DNA from: JAXMAR01 sp046350295
GTDB taxonomy: Bacteria; Planctomycetota; Planctomycetia; Gemmatales; Gemmataceae
Assembly (NCBI GenBank): GCA_046350295.1
Contig: JAXMAR010000001.1
Location: forward strand, 62,001 to 126,000
Length of the DNA: 64,000 nucleotides
Direction of reading: 5' to 3'
The notes beneath the pieces were generated by a model. It made no database searches and had not been told where the DNA came from. It saw nothing but the letters and a program-made list of their open reading frames with translations. A program made the translations under genes and the position numbers. Below, one piece after another: positions 25,335 to 34,602 of the stretch (position 1 is its first letter; each line of letters starts with the position of its first letter).

Positions 25335-26652
25335 GGAACCGCGTGGAAATAACTGCTCGAAAAACACTGCTTAGTCATTTGGCCGAATCACATAGTTCCA
25401 TTCACCATGGAAACGTGAGGGAGTCAGGTTGACATCCGCGAACTCCTCGTTGCTGACTTTTCGGCCCTTTTGGTATTTGTCAGCGTCGAGTTGCGCATGA
25501 ACAATGAGCCCCGCGTCGGTCGTGGTTGAGCCGATGAGGTTTACCACGATCTCGTAGGTCTCCAGTGGCTGGCCGCGCCAATTGCGGGTCACATGGCAAA
25601 ACAAGCGATGCTCGATTTTGTTCCACTTGCTGGTCCCAGGCGGGAAATGGCACACTTCGATCTCCAGTCCCGTTTCGTTGCTGAGGCGTTGCAGTTCGAC
25701 TTTCCAAAGTCGATTGCGGCAACTGTTGCTGCCACCGCTGTCCGCTGTGATCAGCAAGCGCTTGGCTTGCGGATGTCGCCTGCGGCCCAAGCGCTTCCAC
25801 CAAGTGCGAATCGCTGCCACGGCGAACTCGGCCGTGTCGCTGCTCACGCCGACACTGACCCAAGCTTCGTTATGGGCCAGATCGTAGACGCCGTACGGAA
25901 CCGCTTTACCTTTGCGCGGGTCTGGAAAGTCGTGAACATCGACTTCGCGCGGCCGGCCCTTGGGTCGCCACTCCGTCCCTGGATTCTTGAGATTTCCCAA
26001 GGTTTCCTTCTTCTTCGTATCAACCGAGATCGCCGGTTGCCCTTGTCGTTGCTGCGTCTCTACCCGGCGATTAATGTGGCGAAACTGTGCGTCGCGGTCC
26101 GGATGCGACTTCCCTTCACGCGTCTTGCGGTTGGCCTGCAAGCTGTAGCCTGCCTCTTTCAGCAGGCGTCGCACGGTGGTTGGTCCGACCGCGTGTCCCT
26201 GCGCCGTCAGCTCTTTCGCCAAACGGCGCGTGCTCTTGCAGGTCCAGCGCAAGGGCGATTGCGGATCGCCTCGGCTCTCCGGTTCGACCAGGCGTTCCAA
26301 GCTCTCCATCATGTACGGGTCGATCCGATCGATCCGCTTGCGTCCTGCTCCTGGGCGACGCTCGCGACCGCCGGGTGGCGCCGAGCCACCGTTCAGTTCA
26401 CGGATGCCGCGTCGAATCGTGCTGTGCGCCAGGCCGGTCGCCGCACTGACCACGCTAATGCCGCCGCGACCCAGAGACACCGCTTCGACCGCGGCCCAAC
26501 GGCGTCGCATGAACTCCGACAATTCGTCGTGAAGCCCACGATACTTACTTTCAATCCATTGAACAATGCGCGCATCCATGGTGCGCGTGATTCTCTAAGA
26601 TCCCGTCAGCTGCGTCAAGGCCGTTTTCGAGCATTTATTTAAGCGCAGTGCC
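25335..26652 (-). mobile_element. ISAzo13-family insertion sequence, intact, inside mcrB
   Basis: The element is 1,318 bp and bounded by imperfect terminal inverted repeats. The left end begins GGAACCGCGTGGAAATAACT and the right end begins GGCACTGCGCTTAAATAAAT; the first 29 bases agree at 23 positions, including AAATAA and TGCTCGAAAA. A 3-bp duplication TAA flanks it (25332-25334 and 26653-26655), as expected for this family. The single transposase gene is full length. Intact ends, an intact gene and an exact duplication suggest a recent insertion. Confidence 0.9.
25371..26579 (-). CDS. ISAzo13-family DDE transposase
   Basis: The protein is 402 aa from ATG 26579. An N-terminal helix-turn-helix part (GGISVVSAATGLAHSTIRRG) and a second one (KELTAQGHAVGPTTVRRLLK) precede the DDE catalytic core. 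The acidic residues are likely in AISVDTKKKE, LLITADSGGSN and WNKIEHRLF. ISAzo13 relatives have the same HFPPGTSKWNKIEHRLF block. The gene is complete and uninterrupted. It is transcribed in the same direction as the mcr operon, so its promoter may drive downstream mcrC. Confidence 0.9.
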   Translation of the reverse strand: MDARIVQWIESKYRGLHDELSEFMRRRWAAVEAVSLGRGGISVVSAATGLAHSTIRRGIRELNGGSAPPGGRERRPGAGRKRIDRIDPYMMESLERLVEPESRGDPQSPLRWTCKSTRRLAKELTAQGHAVGPTTVRRLLKEAGYSLQANRKTREGKSHPDRDAQFRHINRRVETQQRQGQPAISVDTKKKETLGNLKNPGTEWRPKGRPREVDVHDFPDPRKGKAVPYGVYDLAHNEAWVSVGVSSDTAEFAVAAIRTWWKRLGRRRHPQAKRLLITADSGGSNSCRNRLWKVELQRLSNETGLEIEVCHFPPGTSKWNKIEHRLFCHVTRNWRGQPLETYEIVVNLIGSTTTDAGLIVHAQLDADKYQKGRKVSNEEFADVNLTPSRFHGEWNYVIRPND

Positions 26653-28420
26653 TAAAGCGCCGACGAAGCGCGTAATCTACCATGGCGAGGGATCGGTCGG
26701 CGGTGTTCATGAGACCGAGGAGATAAACATTGGCTGGGACACAAAATGTCGTTTCGGGAGCGTACGCGAGATGAACCTCCCAATCTGGTCCGCGCTTATC
26801 ACCTTCGATCAACATGAACAGCTCGCCGAATATCTTGCTCAGATTCCCGCGATTTATCTCATCAATGATGAAGACGTATTTGGACTCGGGATCCGGGTCG
26901 TTTCGCGCCTTCGCGCAGAAATTCAAGAAGACACTGTCTTGACGAATAAATCCGCCCTTCTCTGTTGGGCGCCATCCCTGAACGAAATCCTCGTACGAGT
27001 ACGACTGGTGAAACTGAACCATCTCAATGTGATCGTCCGCCTCGCTCCCGATTAGGAAGTAGGCAAGTCGCCGGGCGATGAACGTTTTTCCGACGCCAGG
27101 CGGGCCCTGGATGATTGCGTTCTTCTTTCGGACGAGAGAGGCGTGGAACTCGCGAAAGACGTCCTTATCAAGGAAAAGGCCGTTCAAGGCTTGATCAATG
27201 GTGTACGTCGGGCTGGGCGACGGCGACGCCGACGGGCCTTCCAAGAAGGGAAGAGCGAATGCGAGAAAGTCGGGGCTCGTCATTTCTGTCAGTGTTTTCA
27301 GCGGTACAGAAGCGTTCTCCGGAATGTCGTGGCTATCTTGGTGCACCCAGGTCACGCGTCGCACGTTGTGGTACTCGGGTCGGTCGGGCACGTGTTCATA
27401 ATCCGAGGTCACGCGGCCGCACCCAAGGAGGGTCGTCTGTCCTTGTTTGGCGAACACGACGTCACCTGTTTTCATCTCGCGACAGAACTGGTAGCAAGCA
27501 AGCGCGTCGTTCGTGTGTTTCAACTCGTCGTTCTCATGCGCGAGGATCGCGTCGCGAATCTCCTCCTTGGTTGCGTAATGGCGCAAATCCCCGAGGTAAT
27601 CCCAGCCAATCGCCACCATCCCCTCCTGCCGGCACTGATTCCAAAGGCGGCCGCCCTGCCCGAGGCTGATTGCCCAATAACGGGTTTTCGGACCCACGGG
27701 CGGCGCGATCGGCGGAGGCGATGGCTCATCGTCGCTTCCAGGTTTGTTTGCGTGAAGCCAAGCCTCTCTGGAAAGGTCGAGAAAACCCTTGCCGCTGCTC
27801 GCAACGCCTGCAACCGTCTTCCGATAGAAGTCTGAATTGAGACCAGAGGAAGGGACCTTGATGTTCAGGAATTTTCGATTATTGGAATCGAGGCTGAGGA
27901 AAACCTGCGGGCGAATCCAAAAAAGGCCCAGGGTGAGATTGAAACTTGTTTGCCGAACCTTGAGGGCGTCGTCGAACGCCGACAGAAAAGCCTCATCCTT
28001 CAAGGGGCTGCTGCCAAGTGCCAAACGAAACACCTTCCATAGCCGCGGAATGTCGTTCAGATCGCGGTGAAACTGGTACGCGAAAAACCAAAGGTTCAGT
28101 TGGCTTACGACGGGGATTCCTTCGAAGTCGCTCGGCAGTTCGCTTGCGGCTCCAAAGTGCTTTTTCATTTCTGCAAGAATGGCCCTTCTGCTGGCGTCTT
28201 TTCCTCCGTGGTTGAAGGTGGCGAAAAAGGTGAATGGGTCGATTTCCTTGAGCAGGAACTCGTTGCCGGGAGGATCTTGATCGACGAAGCGCCCGACCTT
28301 CAGCCCGTCATTCTTGAGCTTCTCGAGAAAGGCGATCAATTCGCCCTGGCGTTTTTCCCAGTTGGCTAGGCGCTCGGCTAACTCATGGTAGAGCGGGACC
28401 CAGGTGAATCTCTCGGGCAT

Positions 28421-29071
28421 TGATGTCTCCGAAGATCGACTGTCGATGAAGTCAGGTCGTCGGCCGCATCCGGACCAATCTAGTGTGGTGTGAGCGGAAG
28501 TGCCAGCGAAAAGCGTCAGCGACGATGCGTCAAGGCGAGCCGACCATCAAGAGATCTCGGAGAGCGCGATCAAGGTTGTCGAAATCCGTGCCCGATGCCA
28601 CGCCACTTGAACCGGGCTGCGAGGGGCGAACTACTGCGTTGTTTCGGACTGGCGCGGCGGTTCTCCCCGCCCTTTCAGGACGGGATTGCGGACGGGGCGA
28701 GGTTCCCGGGTTTTGCGGCCCTGGCTACTGGCTGTCGCCCCGTTGGGACTCTTCAGGCGGGGTCTGGTTTTCGTCGCGGGTCGTGGCGAGGGGGCAGGTA
28801 TGCGTGGGGATGGGGCGGTGGACAACTGGAAGTGGGCGTTGGGGTTGCGGCGGCGGGTGGATGTTAGTTAGTGGGCGATACGTCGCGATGAGTCGGTAGC
28901 AGTGCGACGAGACGCGACGAAACGGCGACAGAGTGACACTGTGGCGAGGCGCTGGGACGTTGGGCTCGGATTTGGGGGTGGTGAAACGAATTAAACGTAG
29001 GCGACGTCAACGGTTGCGGCGGTTTTTGGCGTTTGTTGCGGTAAATGGGGGTGGGCGAAACGGTGAAATGG
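28421..29071. other. No gene recognised upstream of mcrB
   Basis: These 651 bp have overlapping open frames on several strands, but all have skewed, repetitive composition and no ribosome site. The segment after 28780 is strikingly G-rich on the plus strand. The mcrB promoter should lie near 28430-28520, but no clear sigma-70 pair is seen. Confidence 0.4.
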
Positions 29072-29391
29072 TCAAGCGACGCCCTTGCCGGCGGGATGGG
29101 GTTGGCGGCGGAGGCGTTGGGTTTCTTCGCGGAGGGGGGCGATTTCGGCGTCGCGGCGGAGGAGGGCTTCGCGGGTGGGCCAGGGGAGGGGTGGGGCGGG
29201 GCGGCTCGCGTGGCCGATGACGGGGCCGGTGGGGGGCTGGTCGCGCAGGTAGCCCACTGGAGGTTGAGGGTGTCGCCGCTCTGGACGCCGATCTTCAGGA
29301 GCGCGGCGGTGGCGGGACCGGTGAACGGTGGCTCGGTGGCCTCGTAACAGTACACGTCGAGGAAGGCCAGTTCTGGCGGCGTGAGGATCAT
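29072..29391 (-). CDS. Hypothetical protein, frameshifted
   Basis: From ATG 29391 the frame reads MILTPPELAFLDVYCYEATE and so on to LNLQWA. At about 29250 one base seems lost; the protein continues in another frame as YLRDQPPTGPVIGHASR...EALLRRDAEIAPLREETQRLRR to a stop at 29072, for a total near 106 aa. The C-terminal part is helical. It lies 31 nt downstream of a small coiled-coil gene on the same strand, so the two are probably cotranscribed. I do not know the family. Confidence 0.5.
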
Positions 29392-29422
29392 GGGTGGCTG
29401 CGCTGATGGGCGTTCTGGATTG

Positions 29423-29632
29423 TCAGGTCTCCTTCGCCACCTCCTTCGCGCGGCTTTCGAAGCGGGCGATTTCCTCCTTCATCTGGTTGATGGTCTCGGT
29501 TAGGGAGCGGACGGACCATTCCTGGGCGCGGCGGTTCTCGGCCGGCGCCTGGAGGGTCGCGCTCAGTTGCTCTTCGAGGAGCTTCAATTTGGCGCGGGTC
29601 GTTTCGAGTTCGCGCCGGCTTTGGATGCCCAT
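29423..29632 (-). CDS. Small coiled-coil protein
   Basis: The protein is 69 aa and almost entirely helical with heptad spacing (RRELETTRAKLKLLEEQL ... LTETINQMKEEIARFESRAKE). It resembles the small helical partners found beside accessory genes in planctomycetes, possibly antitoxin-like, but no firm family is claimed. It lies between the nucleotidyltransferase-like gene and the frameshifted gene on the same strand. Confidence 0.55.
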   Translation of the reverse strand: MGIQSRRELETTRAKLKLLEEQLSATLQAPAENRRAQEWSVRSLTETINQMKEEIARFESRAKEVAKET

Positions 29633-29635
29633 GGA

Positions 29636-29680
29636 ACCCCCTCACCCCTGCCCCTCTCCCCCTATCGGAGGGGAGAGGGA
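29636..29680. repeat. Dispersed C/G-rich hairpin repeat, copy 2
   Basis: CCCCTCTCCCCCTATCGG folds back on AGGGGAGAGGG. It is the same family as 23417-23466 and 30201-30246, here placed between two genes of one strand. Confidence 0.7.
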
Positions 29681-29711
29681 AGATCGATCGTTCTCGAAAG
29701 GCTCGAAAGGT

Positions 29712-30116
29712 CTAGATCAGGGACACTTCGACCATGCCTTTCGGTTTGCCGTGGCGGTCCGTCGCGTAGATCTGTTCGACGTAGAGCGCGAACTCATTAT
29801 CGCCTACGACGGCTATCTGGATGAAGGGCAATCCGGCCCAGAGCTCGGAATCGGCGGCGTCATCGAGCGGGAACTGCGCGCCACGGAGCAAGACGCAGTC
29901 GATGTCGTTTGGTTCAAACTTGTCGGTGACGAAACTGCCGTTTACGACCAGACGGACGATGCCTACGCGCTTGGCGAGATCCACGAGCCAGCGCAGCGAT
30001 TCCATCTGGACGCGACGGAGCTCGGGCTCGCGTCCGAAGCGGTCGGCGACTTCGTCAAGTGTCGCCGCGTGGAGGCCGGGAGGCAGGTAGCCATCGTCGT
30101 TCAGTTCGGGGATCAT
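29712..30116 (-). CDS. Nucleotidyltransferase-like protein (DUF6932 type)
   Basis: The protein is 134 aa from ATG 30116 (MIPELNDDGYLPPGLHAATL). The central motif VVNGSFVTDKFEPNDIDCVLL has the Gly-Ser and spaced Asp-x-Asp of the polymerase-beta-type nucleotidyltransferase fold. Members of this small family carry the same start and motif and occur in accessory regions, some near toxin-antitoxin genes. Whether it transfers nucleotides, and to what, is unknown. It heads a group of three small minus-strand genes bordered by hairpin repeats. Confidence 0.7.
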   Translation of the reverse strand: MIPELNDDGYLPPGLHAATLDEVADRFGREPELRRVQMESLRWLVDLAKRVGIVRLVVNGSFVTDKFEPNDIDCVLLRGAQFPLDDAADSELWAGLPFIQIAVVGDNEFALYVEQIYATDRHGKPKGMVEVSLI

Positions 30117-30200
30117 GGGCGAGGGAACAAAAGCGGCGGCGCCGTTTGATTGGGGCCGCCGTTAGTTGCTTGCTGTCTCGGCAAGTCTATAAGAAGGAGA

Positions 30201-30246
30201 CCCCCTCACCCCCGGCCCCTCTCCCCCTATCGAACGGGGAGAGGGG
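30201..30246. repeat. Dispersed C/G-rich hairpin repeat, copy 3
   Basis: CCCCTCTCCCCCTATCGAAC folds back on GGGGAGAGGGG immediately after the stop of the Ala/Lys-rich protein gene (30256). It is nearly identical to the copy at 23417-23466. Confidence 0.75.
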
Positions 30247-30255
30247 AGCGTGAGC

Positions 30256-33200
30256 TTAGCGTCTGGGCGCCATCGGCGGGGCCGCGGTGGCGGGCCGCCC
30301 GCGGGCGATGTTCATGTAGTATTGCTCGATCAGGTGGGCGAACTCGGGGGGCAGGCGCTGGCTGAGGGCCTGGCGGATCAGCTCGCGCTGCTTCGGCGGC
30401 AGGCTGGAGAAGCCGGCGTCGCCGTCGAGGCCGTCGAGCTTGGTTCGGCCGTCGGTGGCCTTGCCGTCGGGGGTGCGGTCGCCGGAGCCGAGCTTTTCGT
30501 TCTTCTCGTCGGCGGGGCCTTTGCCCTTGCCTTTGCCGGGGGTCTTGGAGGGCGTCTTGCCTTCGCCCATGCCCTCGCCCATGCCTTCCTTCGCGCCTTC
30601 CTTGGCCTCGCCCATGCCTTCGCCCATTCCTTCACCCATGCCCTCCTTGGCTTCGCCCATGCCCTTCTCCATGCCCATGCCCTTGTCCCCCATGCCTTTG
30701 TCGGCCTGAGCGGTGGCGGGCATGCCGGGGGTGACGCCGGGCTGGCCCATGGCGGCCAAGCGCGGCGTTCAGGGTGTCGAGGGCCTTTCCGAGTTTGTCG
30801 GCGGCTTCGCCCTGGGCCTTGGCGGCTTCGCCGGGCTGGCCCTTGGCGAGGTCCTTGCCGGCCTCGCCGAGCTTGGCGCCGGCTTCGCCCAAGGCGGGCT
30901 GGACGGCTTCGGGAGCGGCGGCCTTGGCCTGGGCCAGGGCGGCCTGGGCGGCGGCGTTGGCGGCTTGCGAGGCGGCGGCGGCCTTGGTCGCTTCGATCAG
31001 GTCTTTCTGGGCCTTGGCGAGATCGCCGGGGGTCTTGGCCATGGCGGGGGCGCTCGGCTCGCCGGCGCCGGGCTGCGGGCCCTTGGCCATCGCCTCGCCG
31101 GCCTCACCCATGCCCATGTCGCCCATGCCGGCGGCTTTCGCCATGCCGTCCTTGCCTTCGCCCATCTTGCCTTCGCCGGCCTTGGCCATGCCTTCCTTCG
31201 CTTCGCCGTTCATGGGAGCGCCGGCCTTGGCGTCACCCGCCTTGGCCATGCCGTCTTTGGCTTCACCCTTGTCGCCGGCCTTGGCCATGGGCTCGCCCCC
31301 CTTGTCGCCGGCTTTGGCCATCGGGGCCGCGGCCTTGTCTCCGTTCTTGGGAGCGGCCTTCGCCATGGGTTCGCCTCCCTTGTCTCCCTTCTTCGGAGCG
31401 CCTTCCTTGGCCATGCCGGCCTCCTTGGGAGCGCCGGCCTTGGGCTCCATGCCGGCCTTCGGTTCCATGCCCGCCTTCGCTTCGGCGGCGGGGGCGGTGT
31501 TCTCCTTGGCCATGGCGGGGGCGTCCCCTTCCTTCGCCATGCCGGGCTTCGCTTCTCCGGTTTTGGCCTTGGCCATCGGTTCGCCCGCCTTCATCGGCTC
31601 GCCCGCCTTGGGCTCGCCCGCCTTGGGTTCGCCGGCTTTCGGTTCACCGGCCTTGGGCTCACCGGCCTTGGGCTCACCGGCCTTGGCCATCGGTTCGGCA
31701 GGCTTGGCGGCGGCGGGGTTCATGTCCCCCTTGGCTTCGGCGGGCATCGGCTCGGCGCCTTCCTTCGCGGTCGCGGGCTTGGCTTCGCCGGGGTTCGGCT
31801 CCTTCGGCTCCCCCTTCATCGGGTCCATCGGCTCGCCCGCCTTCATCGGGTCGGCGGCGGCGGCGTCGAGCTTGGCGAGCGCCTTCTCCTGGTCGCCGAT
31901 CGCTTTGTCGAGATCGCCCTTCTTGATGGCGTCGGCGGCCTTGGCGGCCTCCTTGGCGGCATCGGGCAGCTTGAGGTCCTCGGCCTTCTTCGCGACATCG
32001 GCCTGGAGCTTGGCGAGGTTCTTGCCGGCCTCCTCGGCCTTCTTCGCGGCTTCCTTCGCCTTCTCGGTCGCTTCGAGCGCCTTGGCGACCTGCTGGGCCG
32101 CGGCGAGCGGGTCGGCGGCCTTCGGATCGAGCTTGGCCTGGTCGGCGATCTCCTTGGCCTTCAAGTCATCGAGGGCCTTGGCGATCTCGTCCTTGGCGGC
32201 CTTCAGCTTGTCGGCGGCGTCGGTCGCTTTCTCGCCCCCCTTCATCGGGTCGTTGTTCTCCAGGCCCTTCTTCGCGTCGGCCATGTCCTTGGTGCTGTCG
32301 GCGACCTTCTCGGCGGCCTTCGGCGCGGTCTTGTCGAGATCCTTGGCGAGGTCCTTGGTCGGCGGGGTCAGCTCGCCCTGCTTGCCGGCCAGATCCTTGG
32401 CGGCGGCAGGGTTGTCCTTCGCCATCGGCGTCTTGGCGGCGTCGGCGATCTTGGTCTCTTCCTTGAGGAGCTTCTCGAGCTTCTTGCCGGCTTCCTCGAG
32501 CTTGGCGATGTCGTCGCGACGCTTTTCCATCTCGGCGATCTTCTCGGCGAGGTCGGCTTTCGCTTCCTTGAGGGCTTCGATCGCCTTCTCCTGCGGCGCG
32601 ACCGCGTCGGCCGATTTTTCCTTGTCGAGAGCGGCGGCGGCGTCCTTCATGGCCTTCTCGGCCTTGGCGAGGGCGGGAGCGGCCTTCTCGGCGGCGGGCA
32701 GCGGCGCGTCCTTGAGCTTGTCGGTGCGGGCGGCCAGGTCCTTCTGCTCCTTGGCCAGCTCCGGGACCTTCAGGTTGTGCTTGTCCGCGGCGGTGTCCTT
32801 CGTCTTGTCACGCGTCTCGGTCTGATCGGTGATGAGCTTGTCCAGTTCCTTGGCCGCGGCCTTGAGAGCGGCGAGCGGATCGTTCTTCTCCTTCTCGAGG
32901 GCGGCGATCTTCTCCTTGAGGGCCTTGCTCGCTTCCTTGAGCTTCTCGGTCGCCTTCTCCTGCGGCTCCTCGGCGGCCTTGGGCTGGTTCTTGACCAGGG
33001 CTTCCTTGGAGTCCTTCATCGCCTCGCCGGCGGCTTCGAGCTTCTTGGCGACGTCCTTGTCGTGCTCCTTGATCAACTCGCTCGTGTCGCGGGTGTCGAA
33101 CTCGACCTTGGCTTGCTTCTTGCCCAGCTCGGCGGCCTTCTCGGCGGCCACGGCGTCCTTGATCGCTTTTTCAAGCGCGGCCTTGCGATCGAGCGCCCCG

Positions 33201-34291
33201 GTCTTGGGGGCGAGCGGATTCAGGTCCGGAAAGCGAATGACGCCCTTCTTCGGCTCGTCCTTCTTCGCTTCCGGCTCTTTCTCGTCCTTCGGCTCGGTCT
33301 TCTTGGTCTCCGTGTTGACTTCTTCCTGCTTCTTGATGGCTTCGTCGACGCGGGTCGCCGCTTCCTTGAGGGCGGCGAGGAGGTCGGCGGGGGTGCGCAG
33401 GGCGCGGGCCATCTCCTCGATGTCGGCGGCGACCTTGGCCTGGGCGACGTTGCCGTCCTTGTAGAGCTCGGTGCGGTTCCAGGCGACGGCCATCATCTCG
33501 AGCTTCCGCGTCATGACGGCAAGGCTCTCGAGGACGGCGCGGGACTTCTCGACCTTGTGCATCGCGGCGATGCGGGCCTTGAGCTCCACTTCCTTCAGGC
33601 GGGCTTCGAGGTCGTCGATGCGGTGGACGAGGGCGGGGACTTCGCTGGTGAGCTCTTTTTGCTTGTCGAACAGCTGGCGGGATTCGATGAGGTGGTTGCG
33701 CAGCCGCTTGGTGATGAGGAGGCGGCGGGTGACGTCGAGGGTGGGTTTTTGCAGCTCCTCGCGGTCGACGATGAGCTGGCGCGTCCGCATGTGGAGGTCG
33801 AGCTGGTTCCGGGCGTGGCGATCGAGCTGCTCGGCGGCTTCTTCGAGGCTGCGGAGCAGGTCGCGGCGCTCGACCAAGGCGCGCAGCTCATCGACGACCT
33901 CGCGGTGCTTGTTGTAGGCTTCGACGATGTTCTTGTCGGCTTCGTCCTTGGAGGGGGCCTTCACGGCGGCGTCGAGGCGGGCGATGACGTCGGTCATCTG
34001 GGCTTTGGAGAGCTTGGTGAGCGTCTCCCGCATCTTCTCGTACGCCTGCGCCTCGGTCTTCTTGTCGAGCTTGTAGAACTTGACGACGCGCATCATGGCG
34101 TCGAGGCGGTGGACGGTGAACTCCGTCTCCTCCTGGATGAGCTTTTGCCGGGCCTGCTGCTCGAGCAGCTCAGCCTGGACAGCCCGCTGGATGTCCTTCT
34201 CCAGGTCCGCATCCTGGGCACGGGAGGCGGCGGGGAAGAGGAGAAGGCCAAAGAGCGCGAGGACGGTCCACAGACGCTTGGACGCCAACAT
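30256..34291 (-). CDS. Giant exported Ala/Lys-rich coiled-coil repeat protein, one frameshift
   Basis: The protein is about 1,345 aa. A signal peptide (LASKRLWTVLALFGLLLFPAASRA) is followed by a long helical region (about 25-330) of ordinary composition. Then come some 500 residues of Lys/Ala/Glu-rich coiled coil (KEASKALKEKIAALEKE...). After that is a low-complexity part with repeats such as KAGEP and MAKAGDKGGEP, and a Gly/Met/Lys/Glu stretch. The end, LPPKQRELIRQALSQRLPPEFAHLIEQYYMNIARG, is a defined C-terminal motif seen in other planctomycete exported proteins. Near 30755 an extra T shifts the frame; the sequence continues cleanly as AAMGQPGVTPGMP. A structural or periplasmic spacer role is plausible; a LEA-like protective protein is another reading. 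Confidence 0.7.
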
Positions 34292-34602
34292 GACAATACC
34301 CCCCTGGGGCGGACCATAGGCCGCCGGTTTGAGCGATTGACTCTATGGTAGTCTCCCGGCCGGAGCGATACCAGCGTTTTTTCACAGAAACGTAACGGTT
34401 TGTCGACGCATGCCAATGACTTGAACACCGGGAGGCGGCACAGGGCCCCGGAGGCCGGGAAAAACGCGCGAGCGCCAGATGCCGTCGCAAGGTGTCTTCA
34501 TCAGGTGATAGGCGCCGTCCTCGAGGACATCCCAGCGAATCTTTCGAATTTCGCCCTGGTCAACCGAAACGGGCGATGGTAGACGATCCCTCCGCCCCTA
34601 CT
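34292..34602. other. Intergenic region, no gene recognised
   Basis: These 311 bp separate the giant repeat-protein gene from the rarA stop. Short open frames exist but none has a ribosome site or coherent composition. It should hold the promoter of the gene starting at 34291 and the end of the rarA transcript. Confidence 0.35.

Larger units (their letters stand above)
25012..28420 (-). pseudogene. mcrB: mcrB, AAA+ GTPase with EVE-like reader domain, split by an ISAzo13-type element
   Basis: The gene is in two parts, 28420-26653 and 25331-25012. Removing the insertion and one copy of the TAA duplication gives exactly 696 codons: a 695-aa protein joining ...YALRRRF to TFVDLRPAF, the normal McrB sequence. 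Residues about 245-385 (KTRYWAISLGQGGRLW...GDVVFAKQG...LLGCGRVTSDYE) form an EVE/PUA-like base-reading domain. The motor has Walker A GPPGVGKT at 439-446, Walker B FIIDEINR near 517-524, and the McrB signature MNTADRS near 571-577. The N-terminal 200 residues are an unassigned helical domain. The upstream fragment ends in stop codon TAA inside the element after RRRFRHCA, losing the C-terminal sensor/arginine-finger region and the McrC-contacting lid, so it is presumably inactive. It was the first gene of the mcr operon. Confidence 0.88.

Noticed and set aside
28483..28899. Open frames upstream of mcrB as possible extra defence genes
   Set aside because: Several frames overlap on the same strand, composition is Arg/Gly/Ser-rich as expected for non-coding GC-rich DNA, and none has a convincing start or motif.
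30713..34351. Two very long plus-strand open frames (about 1,200 and 680 codons) opposite the Ala/Lys-rich protein
   Set aside because: They arise from the low-complexity Ala/Lys/Glu coding sequence read on the other strand. The minus strand has the signal peptide, coiled coil and C-terminal motif.
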